64,000 bases of DNA from JAFGMQ01 sp036733345 (lineage in GTDB: Bacteria; Desulfobacterota; DSM-4660; Desulfatiglandales; Desulfatiglandaceae), in NCBI GenBank assembly GCA_036733345.1, contig DAINAR010000005.1, positions 1 to 64,000 on the forward strand, given 5' to 3'. This document shows positions 44,058-51,365 of the stretch, in pieces; position 1 is the first letter of the stretch; each line of letters starts with the position of its first letter. Made by a program: the position numbers and the translations under genes. Under the pieces are notes generated by a model. It saw only the letters and a list, made by a program, of their open reading frames with translations, was not told where the DNA came from and did not search any database.

Positions 44058-44912
44058 TTAAAACCTGCTCATCCTTGAAACTGAATTCATAGCAACGGCA
44101 TAATCCGGGCTCTTTTTAAAGAGGACGCCCAGATATGGCAGGTTGCCTTTTACAAGGTCTTTGATCCTGAAATCAGGGTCTGCCTTGAGAGCCCTGATCC
44201 AGTTAATTAATTCTCTTGTTGCGGGTTTTTTTTCGACATTCCTCAACTCTCGCATCTTGTAAAAGGCCCTTACAGAATGTTCCAGCAGTTCTCTGTCAAT
44301 ATCCGGAAAGTGGACTTTTACAATCTCATTCATCATATCAGGTTCCGGAAAGGCAATATGGTGAAAGTTGCATCGTCCTAAAAATGGATCTGAAAGACTC
44401 TTTTTTGCATTGGAAGTAATTATAATAACAGGCCTGTTTTTTGCCTTTATAGTCTTATCAATTTCAATGATATCGAATTCCATCTGATCGAGCACATCAA
44501 GCATATCATCCTGAAAATCGGTATCTGCCTTATCGATTTCATCGATAAGCAGCACTACCTTTTCATCTGCAACAAAAGACTGGCCTATTTTGCCCATCTT
44601 AATATATTCCTCGATATTGCTGACATTCCTTGATGAGTCACCAAAACGGCTGTCATTCAACCTGGTAAGAGTATCATACTGGTAAAGGGCCTCCACAAGT
44701 TTCATGCTGGACTTAACATTTAAAACTATAAGTTTCATGTTAAGGGCCTCAGAAATTGCATGCGCAAGCATGGTTTTGCCTGTGCCAGGCTCTCCTTTGA
44801 GTAATAATGGCATTTCAAGGGCCATTGAAATATTAACTATCTTGGCCAATTCTTCATCCAGTACGTACTGAGATGCACCGCTAAATAAACTGTTTGAAGT
44901 TTCCTGGGACAT
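44058..44912 (-). CDS. MoxR-type AAA+ ATPase
   Basis: A 284-residue AAA+ ATPase. Walker A is GEPGTGKT, Walker B VVLLIDEIDKAD, sensor 1 IIITSNAKKSL, followed by the arginine finger region DPFLGRCNFHHI. The start at 44912 is preferred (AAGGAG before it); a longer reading frame adds 63 residues from intergenic repeat DNA. It precedes the VWA gene by 90 bases, forming a MoxR-VWA chaperone pair. Confidence 0.92.
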   Translation of the reverse strand: MSQETSNSLFSGASQYVLDEELAKIVNISMALEMPLLLKGEPGTGKTMLAHAISEALNMKLIVLNVKSSMKLVEALYQYDTLTRLNDSRFGDSSRNVSNIEEYIKMGKIGQSFVADEKVVLLIDEIDKADTDFQDDMLDVLDQMEFDIIEIDKTIKAKNRPVIIITSNAKKSLSDPFLGRCNFHHIAFPEPDMMNEIVKVHFPDIDRELLEHSVRAFYKMRELRNVEKKPATRELINWIRALKADPDFRIKDLVKGNLPYLGVLFKKSPDYAVAMNSVSRMSRF

Positions 44913-44995
44913 ATTTTTACTCCTTGATAAAATAGGAAATTTTTGACGTACAATGTCAAACATGAACATTTCAGTTTTTATAAAACCTTCATAAA

Positions 44996-45090
44996 TGAAC
45001 TGCCACGCCGCAAGCAGCGGGGTATCATAAAAATCATTGAACGCCCCAAGGGGCGGAGAATCAAACCCTCGTCCGCCTCTGGCGGATTGA
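44996..45090. repeat. Dispersed repeat C, copy 2
   Basis: TGAACTGCCACGCCGCAAGC, then ATTGAACGCCCCAAGGGGCG and CGCCTCTGGCGG. Matches 22513-22602. It forms small hairpins (CCCC-AA-GGGG; CCGCCTCTGGCGG) and lies in the 854-base gene-free stretch 44913-45766. Confidence 0.65.
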
Positions 45091-45364
45091 ACATTTCGCA
45101 AAGGCTTCAGGCCTTATGCGGTATGTGCTATTTTTTAATGCCTGTGCTTTAAGTATTTAAAATAAGGGTCAAAATAAGGCAGATGTTTCTTGATGCCTAA
45201 CACTTAAAACAGGATGGGTTTCAATTTTTTTATTTAGTAATAAACTCTAATCATTTTTTCTGCAGGGTCAACATAGCTTATGAAAAAGATTATGTCAAAT
45301 TTAAGCTTTATTTAATGTGTTGATTGTTTGAAGATTGATGGTCTCGCAAAAAGTACACCATCCC

Positions 45365-45450
45365 GTCATTCCGAATCACGCTGTGGCGTGATGAGGAATC
45401 TTAATCCCGCCGAAAGCGGGACTGAATTTATTGAAATCAAAATCTCTCGC
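45365..45450. repeat. MITE-like dispersed repeat B, copy 3 (right end lost)
   Basis: CGTCATTCCGAATCACGC-TGTG-GCGTGATGAGGAATCTTAATCCC, near-identical to copy 1 at 16375, followed by CCGCCGAAAGCGG. The right terminal TCGAAATGACA is not seen. The rest of 45451-45766 shows nothing recognisable. Confidence 0.7.
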
Positions 45451-45766
45451 TTAGCTTTAAAGGGTTACCTGCCTCTGGCTGGAAAAAAAGAATTATGACA
45501 CAACTTTGCAAGCCGGAATCAATAGAAATAATAGCTGCATTTATCACCATTTTTAAAGCCCTTCGGAGGTCAAATAGCACTTATTAACCTGATGAACCAA
45601 GTAATAAAGAAATCATATGCCTCTTTTTAAGTTATTTGTTGACAAAACATGCATGAACGATAGTATTCCATTTTATATTGTTCCTTTTTTCTGTTTTCAT
45701 TCCTGTCCGTAAGGAATATTTTAACCAAAAATATAATATTAACTGGAGTAAAGTAAGTGAAAGACT

Positions 45767-46354
45767 ATGCCTTTAGCCTTTAATTCAATCAGCCATGGAA
45801 CAATAGCGTTTGGTTTTTTTAATATTGAATCAGACATGCTGCTTCTTGGCCATTATTTTATTTTCGCTGATGATTTCTGTGAAACCATTTCCAGCATCGC
45901 AGAAAATAGTGCGGATTATACATATGAAGCTTACTGTGAGGGTTATCAGATTTCAGATCCTGAGGATACAGGAGACCTGATGGCTGCTATTCATGATATT
46001 CATTATACCGGATTCATAGGAGATGTATATCGAAAGTTTCCTTTTCCTGAAAATCAGGAGGGGTTCAAACAGAAGCCTTATGGTTCCAGAAATCGTGACA
46101 TAATGGTGGCCTTGATTTCAAAATATACAGAACTCAGCAGGATAGATTTTAAAATTGAAAGGGAGAATATGAATGTTTCAATTGGAGACTATAGATTTGA
46201 CAGGATGTCTTTTCATGAATTGATTAAATATGTATGGAGAGGCGGATATCCCCGCTGGGAAAAGGAAGTTAGGCCTGCTTACGTGACTGCCATGAAAGAC
46301 ACGATTATTAGGAGAAATGACGGACTTTTTAAGGATATATCATTTGATACTTAA
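45767..46354 (+). CDS. Conserved-looking protein of unknown function
   Basis: A 195-residue soluble protein I do not recognise. FNSISHGTIAFGFFNIESDMLLLGHYFIFADDFC is strongly patterned, with Ser, His and Asp/Cys that could be catalytic or metal ligands. RNRDIMVALISKYTELSRIDFKIERENMNVSIGDYRFDRMSFHELIKYVWRGGYPRWE gives a helical C-terminal half. It lies 42 bases upstream of larC in the same direction, so they may be co-transcribed. The codon use looks like its core neighbours, so it is probably a resident gene. Confidence 0.65.
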   Translation: MPLAFNSISHGTIAFGFFNIESDMLLLGHYFIFADDFCETISSIAENSADYTYEAYCEGYQISDPEDTGDLMAAIHDIHYTGFIGDVYRKFPFPENQEGFKQKPYGSRNRDIMVALISKYTELSRIDFKIERENMNVSIGDYRFDRMSFHELIKYVWRGGYPRWEKEVRPAYVTAMKDTIIRRNDGLFKDISFDT

Positions 46355-46396
46355 GAACTTTAAGCTATTGGAAATTTCGGCAAGGAGCTTTTTAAG

Positions 46397-47566
46397 ATGA
46401 AAACAGCTTATCTGGATTGTTTTTCCGGAGTCAGCGGTGACATGTTCGTTGGTGCCCTGCTGGATGCCGGTCTTTCCTTTAATGAACTGAATTCCCGACT
46501 TAAAACCCTTGCTATTGATGGTTATTCGCTTCAGGCGGATCGTGAGGCAAGGAGCCACATCTACGGAACGCGTTTCATTGTAAAATTAGATAGTGAAAAC
46601 TCAGTCCACAGGAAACTGAAGGACATTAGAGAAATAATCGAGCAGGGTGATTTCAGCAGGGATGTCAAGGATAAAAGCCTGGAAATATTCGAGGGCCTTG
46701 CAAAGGTTGAAGGCAACATTCATAATCAGTCTCCTGATGAAATCCATTTTCACGAAGTGGGAGGTATAGATTCGATCATCGATATTGTCAGCACAGTATA
46801 TGGAATTGAAAGCCTCGGCATAAAAAATCTTTATGTATCAGCACTACCCTTAGGTTCGGGTTTTGTAAAGACAGCGCATGGTGAAATGCCACTCCCGGCG
46901 CCGGCTACTATTGCCCTTTTGAAAGATGTCCCGGTTTTTGATTCTGGCGTTCGATTTGAAATGGTAACGCCTACCGGAGCAGCTCTTGTCAAGGCTTTTG
47001 CCGTGTCTTTCGGAGCAATGCCCAGGATGACAGTAAGCGATATAGGATACGGGGTCGGCCGGAGGGTCCTTAAAGACAGGCCTAATCTGTTGAGGATCTT
47101 GATCGGGGATGAGCATGCAGAGCGGGAAACGGAGACTGTTGTAGTCCTGGAAACTAATCTGGACGACATGAGCCCGGAAGTTTTGGGATTTCTTATGGAG
47201 CGGCTGTTTGAGTCAGGCGCGCTTGATGTTGTTTTCTGCCCTGTTCAAATGAAAAAGAATCGTCCCGGCATTCAGATACAGGTTGTGGGCAGTCCTGAAA
47301 ATCGTGAAAGGCTGACGGAAATTATTTTCAGTGAAAGCAGTACTCTTGGTGTTCGATTCAGGTTCAGCCAGAGAGTGGTGTTAAGGCGGTCAGAATCAGA
47401 GATCGACAGTCCATGGGGCAGGATAAAAGTCAAAAAAATTATGAACAGTGATAACAGATGGTTTTTCATGCCTGAATATGAGGAATGCAGGAAGATTGCT
47501 TTAATGAATAACATGCCTCTCAAGGAAATCATTTACTGGGTTATGGCGTTGAATAAAAGCTCATAA
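46397..47566 (+). CDS. larC: LarC, nickel-pincer cofactor nickel insertase
   Basis: A 389-residue protein (DUF111 family) that inserts nickel into the pyridinium bis-thiocarboxylate mononucleotide of lactate racemase-type enzymes. The N-terminus is AYLDCFSGVSGDMFVGALLDAG. Later motifs are DEIHFHEVGGIDSIIDIV, LPLGSGFVKTAHGEMPLPAPA, VTPTGAALVKAF and LETNLDDMSPEVLGFLMERL. AAGGAG precedes the start. In Lactobacillus larC is expressed by frameshifting between LarC1 and LarC2; here both parts are in one continuous frame. LarB, LarE and LarA are not in the window. Confidence 0.92.
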   Translation: MKTAYLDCFSGVSGDMFVGALLDAGLSFNELNSRLKTLAIDGYSLQADREARSHIYGTRFIVKLDSENSVHRKLKDIREIIEQGDFSRDVKDKSLEIFEGLAKVEGNIHNQSPDEIHFHEVGGIDSIIDIVSTVYGIESLGIKNLYVSALPLGSGFVKTAHGEMPLPAPATIALLKDVPVFDSGVRFEMVTPTGAALVKAFAVSFGAMPRMTVSDIGYGVGRRVLKDRPNLLRILIGDEHAERETETVVVLETNLDDMSPEVLGFLMERLFESGALDVVFCPVQMKKNRPGIQIQVVGSPENRERLTEIIFSESSTLGVRFRFSQRVVLRRSESEIDSPWGRIKVKKIMNSDNRWFFMPEYEECRKIALMNNMPLKEIIYWVMALNKSS

Positions 47567-47605
47567 CATATATAATACTTACAGCAATGGGAGCATCCCT
47601 GCTTG

Positions 47606-48112
47606 ATGTTGAAATATCAATCTGATAAGCTGTTTTTTCGCCAGATATTCAGGAAGGCCGATACTTCCGGAAAGACAGCATTGATAATATCCACCTGGTT
47701 TGGAATCGGGTTTTTTCCTGATGCTCCAGGCACATATGGGACAATTGCTGCGATCCCTTTTATTATTATACTGGATTATGCGGGAAAGTTTTATAGTATC
47801 CTTTTCCTGATATTTATTACAGCATTAGGCATATGGGCTGCAGGTCGTTCTCAGGATTTGCTGGGACGCCACGATCCGGGGGAAGTGGTGGTTGATGAAG
47901 TCGCCGGTATCTTTTTGACTATGTGCCTTTTGCAGTTTTCATGGATCAGTCTTTCTCTGGGATTTATCTTTTTCAGGATTTTCGACATTCTGAAACCCTA
48001 TCCCATCAAAAGGATAGAAAAGCTGAGGGGCGGTTTTGGAATAATTATGGATGACCTGTTTGCAGGTTTATATGCTTTTGTTGCAGTAAAAATAGTTCTC
48101 TATTTTATTTAG
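47606..48112 (+). CDS. pgpA: Phosphatidylglycerophosphatase A
   Basis: A 168-residue inner-membrane phosphatase of phosphatidylglycerol synthesis. Family motifs: TWFGIGFFPDAPGTYGT near the N-terminus, HDPGEVVVDEVAGIFLTM in the middle, and FFRIFDILKPYPIKRIEKLRGGFGIIMDDLFAGLYAF at the end, containing the acidic residues that bind the phosphate metal. The ATG at 47606 is taken rather than the adjacent TTG at 47603. Eight bases separate it from the reading frame of cinA, suggesting an operon. Confidence 0.93.
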   Translation: MLKYQSDKLFFRQIFRKADTSGKTALIISTWFGIGFFPDAPGTYGTIAAIPFIIILDYAGKFYSILFLIFITALGIWAAGRSQDLLGRHDPGEVVVDEVAGIFLTMCLLQFSWISLSLGFIFFRIFDILKPYPIKRIEKLRGGFGIIMDDLFAGLYAFVAVKIVLYFI

Positions 48113-48210
48113 AGATAAACTTGACGGCTTTTAAAAAAGCTGAATTTATAACGCTAACAGAGGACATTGAATACTGCAAGGAGATATGGCTGCTCAAAGG
48201 TGTAGATAGG

Positions 48211-49467
48211 ATGTACGGAGAGATTATTACAATAGGAAACGAACTTGTTTCCGGAAAAACCCTCGACCTGAATTCATGGTATGCAGCTGGCAGACTCACT
48301 GCAGCGGGACTGCGTGTGAACCGCATTAAGTCGGTCGGGGATGATTATAAAATGGTTTCTGAGGCATTGAAAGAGACCTTGAAGGAATCAAGATTCGCAA
48401 TTATTACAGGCGGACTGGGATCGACCGAAGATGATATGACCTGCGAAATTGTGGCCAATTCTCTGAACAGGCCGCTCTGTATTAACGAGCAGATGTTTAA
48501 AAAGATTAAGAGCCTGGTTGAGGAGAGAGGGAACAAACTGACACCCTCAATTGAGAAGATGGCATGGATGCCCGAAGGCTCAACAGTGCTGAGTCCAGAC
48601 GGTGCAGCCTGCGGTTTTTCGTTAAAGCAAGATAAGGTATATTTATATTTCCTTCCCGGCGTTCACGAGCAGATGCGTTATCTTATGGACAGCGTTGTGC
48701 TGCCCGATATTCTGCGCAATTTCAAGTCATTGCCATATGTTGAACAGCGGATTTTGAAACTCTACGGGATCACTGAACCGGAAATTTCAGAGGTCTTTAA
48801 AGGGCTTAAAGGCAAAACAGGAGATGTCGTCTTTGGCTTTTATCCCCATTTTCCTGAAAATCATATTACTCTCAGCCTCCAGGATAAGGACAAGGCAAAG
48901 GTTGTACGGGAACTTGATAGAATTGAAAATGATATAAGAAAGTTTTTAGGGGCATATATATTTGCCTCAGGAAATAAGAATATTGAGGATACAGTCGGCG
49001 CAATGCTTAAAGAGAGGGCTATAACTATCGCTGTTGCCGAATCATGTACCGGAGGATTGATAGGGAACAGGCTGACAAATCTGCCAGGGAGTTCATACTA
49101 TTTTGCGGGCGGAGTCATTGTCTATAGCAATCAATCCAAGATTGAGTTTCTTCAGGTCAGGGAGGATACGATTAATAAATATGGAGCAGTGAGTGATGAG
49201 ACCGTTCGGGAAATGGCCGAGGGAGTAAGAAGGAATTTTAAGACGGATATGGGGCTGGCAGTAACAGGGATTGCAGGACCTGACGGAGGCACAAAGGAGA
49301 AACCTGTTGGAACTGTCCATATAGGACTGGCTTCGGATAGAAATGTCCTTTCGAATAAGTATCGATTCTGGGGAAACAGGGAGCAGATTAAAATCAATAC
49401 ATCAATGATGGCATTGGACTGGATTAGAAGGCGTTTAAATGGGGATACGTTCCTTCCTGGCATTTGA
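48211..49467 (+). CDS. cinA: CinA, competence/damage-inducible protein with nicotinamide-nucleotide amidase domain
   Basis: A 418-residue two-domain protein. The N-terminal MoCF-like (COG1058) domain has EIITIGNELVSGKTLDLN and ITGGLGSTEDDMT and hydrolyses ADP-ribose in characterised homologues. The C-terminal PncC-like domain (VAESCTGGLIGNRLT, GGVIVYSNQSKIEFL, GIAGPDGGTKEKPVGTV) deamidates nicotinamide mononucleotide. The start at 48211 (GATAGG before it) gives the usual N-terminus. It overlaps thpR by 29 bases and precedes recA by two genes, the frequent cinA-recA linkage. Confidence 0.93.
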   Translation: MYGEIITIGNELVSGKTLDLNSWYAAGRLTAAGLRVNRIKSVGDDYKMVSEALKETLKESRFAIITGGLGSTEDDMTCEIVANSLNRPLCINEQMFKKIKSLVEERGNKLTPSIEKMAWMPEGSTVLSPDGAACGFSLKQDKVYLYFLPGVHEQMRYLMDSVVLPDILRNFKSLPYVEQRILKLYGITEPEISEVFKGLKGKTGDVVFGFYPHFPENHITLSLQDKDKAKVVRELDRIENDIRKFLGAYIFASGNKNIEDTVGAMLKERAITIAVAESCTGGLIGNRLTNLPGSSYYFAGGVIVYSNQSKIEFLQVREDTINKYGAVSDETVREMAEGVRRNFKTDMGLAVTGIAGPDGGTKEKPVGTVHIGLASDRNVLSNKYRFWGNREQIKINTSMMALDWIRRRLNGDTFLPGI

Positions 49468-50008
49468 GTTGCCTGACAAAATAAAGGAAATTATCGTCCG
49501 AATCTCCGAGGACTTAAGGAGATCAGGCCTGGATATCAGATACGTAAAGCCCGACAATATACATCTGACAGTTGTTTTTATGGGTAGCATTTCACGGGAT
49601 TATGCTGGCCCGATAGGCAAAGAAGTGGAAACTGTCTGCAAAAGATATGGCAGCTTTGAAATATCTCTAAAGGGGTGCGGTATTTTTGGCGGCAGAGGTA
49701 ATCCAAGGGTTCTATGGATTGGTTTGGATGGCGACATCCAGGGGATGGCTGATTTAAGGGATTCACTTCAGCATAAGCTTGCTCCTTTTGGTATCAAGGA
49801 AGAAACCAGGGGATTTAAACCCCACTTGACCCTTGCAAGATTTCGGAAGAATTTCCGCCCAAGTGAAAAGTTTGACGAGTTCCTGAAAAAGCATCACAGC
49901 TTAAGCAGTCCCATTTGCCGGGTAAGTGAGCTGGTTATGTTCAGGAGTGATTTGAATCCGGGTGGTGCAATTTATACAAAATTAAACGCCTGGCCTTTGG
50001 AGGGCTGA
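49439..50008 (+). CDS. thpR: RNA 2',3'-cyclic phosphodiesterase
   Basis: A 189-residue 2H phosphoesterase of the ThpR/LigT family that opens 2',3'-cyclic phosphate ends. The paired catalytic motifs are both present: HLTVVFMG (near residue 42) and HLTLARF (near residue 125). RSFLAFELPD is the family N-terminus. The gene overlaps the end of cinA by 29 bases. This gene between cinA and recA is a known arrangement in many bacteria. Confidence 0.92.
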   Translation: MGIRSFLAFELPDKIKEIIVRISEDLRRSGLDIRYVKPDNIHLTVVFMGSISRDYAGPIGKEVETVCKRYGSFEISLKGCGIFGGRGNPRVLWIGLDGDIQGMADLRDSLQHKLAPFGIKEETRGFKPHLTLARFRKNFRPSEKFDEFLKKHHSLSSPICRVSELVMFRSDLNPGGAIYTKLNAWPLEG

Positions 50009-50088
50009 CGAAATGACAAGATGATTATATTGGAGTAAGTATGCAAAAAACTTTTGACAGTGGTCCAAAAATCCGGGGAGGAGAGACT

Positions 50089-51126
50089 ATGGATAAAGAG
50101 AGGGGAAGAGCGGTAGAACAGGCAATTTCTCAGATAGAAAAGCAGTTTGGCCGGGGATCTATTATGAAAATGGGCGAGCAGAAGGTAATTGATGTTCCGG
50201 CAATATCTACAGGCTCAATCGCATTAGACTTTGCTCTCGGTGTTGGAGGTGTCCCTCGAGGAAGGGTTATTGAGATATACGGTCCGGAATCTTCCGGAAA
50301 AACAACCCTTGCCCTTCATATCTCTGCGGAGGCACAGGCTAAGGGAGGGATGGTAGCCTTTATAGATGCAGAGCATGCCCTTGACATGACTTATGCCAAA
50401 AGGTTGGGAGTAAATGTTGACGATCTGCTTATTTCACAGCCGGATACAGGTGAACAGGCCCTGGATATTGCCGAGATCCTTGTAAGAAGCGGTGCAATTG
50501 ATGTGGTGGTTATTGATTCAGTGGCTGCCCTTGTTCCACGGGCGGAGATCGAAGGAGATATGGGGGATCATCACGTTGGGCTTCAGGCCAGACTTATGTC
50601 TCAGGCCTTAAGAAAGGTTACCGCAGCCATCAGCAAATCAAGGACCTGTGTAATTTTTATTAACCAGATCCGCATGAAAATCGGCGTAATGTTCGGCAAT
50701 CCCGAGACTACCACAGGCGGCAATGCACTTAAATTTTATGCAAGCCAGAGACTGGATATCCGAAAGATTTCATCCATAAAGCAGGGTGACCAGACTGTTG
50801 GAAACAGAACAAGGGTTAAAGTTGTCAAAAATAAAATCGCCCCCCCTTTTAAACAGGCTGAATTCGATATCATTTTTGGCCATGGGATTTCAAAGGAAGG
50901 GGATATCCTTGATTTAGGTGTTGACTTGGACATCGTTGATAAAAGCGGTGCATGGTATTCCTTTCAAGATCAGAGGATTGGCCAGGGAAGAGAAAATGTG
51001 AAGGAATTTCTTGCTGAAAATACTGATATCAGAGACAGAATAGCTGAACTTGTTATCCAGAAACTCAGCCCTGAAAAAGAAAGTGAAGAAGGCAAGACAG
51101 ATTCCGTAGAAGAGCCTGAAAAATAG
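50089..51126 (+). CDS. recA: Recombinase RecA
   Basis: A 345-residue RecA. The start at 50089 is taken because GGGGAGGAGAG precedes it and the frame upstream is not family-like. Motifs: QFGRGSIMKMGE, Walker A GPESSGKTT, IDAEHALD, LISQPDTGEQALDI, Walker B VVVIDSVAAL, loop L2 with FINQIRMKIGVMFGNPETTTGGNALKFY, and the acidic C-terminal tail KESEEGKTDSVEEPEK. No LexA box was recognised upstream by eye. Confidence 0.97.
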   Translation: MDKERGRAVEQAISQIEKQFGRGSIMKMGEQKVIDVPAISTGSIALDFALGVGGVPRGRVIEIYGPESSGKTTLALHISAEAQAKGGMVAFIDAEHALDMTYAKRLGVNVDDLLISQPDTGEQALDIAEILVRSGAIDVVVIDSVAALVPRAEIEGDMGDHHVGLQARLMSQALRKVTAAISKSRTCVIFINQIRMKIGVMFGNPETTTGGNALKFYASQRLDIRKISSIKQGDQTVGNRTRVKVVKNKIAPPFKQAEFDIIFGHGISKEGDILDLGVDLDIVDKSGAWYSFQDQRIGQGRENVKEFLAENTDIRDRIAELVIQKLSPEKESEEGKTDSVEEPEK

Positions 51127-51365
51127 AGAGGCGGATTAATAGAATGCTTTTTTTGTCTAATAACTGCCTGCCTTTTATGTCGCACTTTGATATATAAGGC
51201 TCAAAATCCGGGGACATTTAAATGATCTTCCGGGAATAAAAAAAATTGAAATCGGCCTGTTATAGTCTGCCGTTTTTTTTGGAGCTATGGCATGATTGTT
51301 TCATGGGGTAAAATTTTTTACGATTTGTCGATAATTAGCTCAGGGTTTAATACATAGGTAATAAA

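Noticed and set aside
44913..45101. N-terminal extension of the MoxR ATPase (63 residues)
   Set aside because: It translates repeat C and intergenic DNA; the internal ATG at 44912 has AAGGAG and the usual family start.
51240..51290. Intrinsic terminator after recA
   Set aside because: CGGC...GCCGTTTTTTTT has a T-run but only a four-base stem, too weak to list as a feature.
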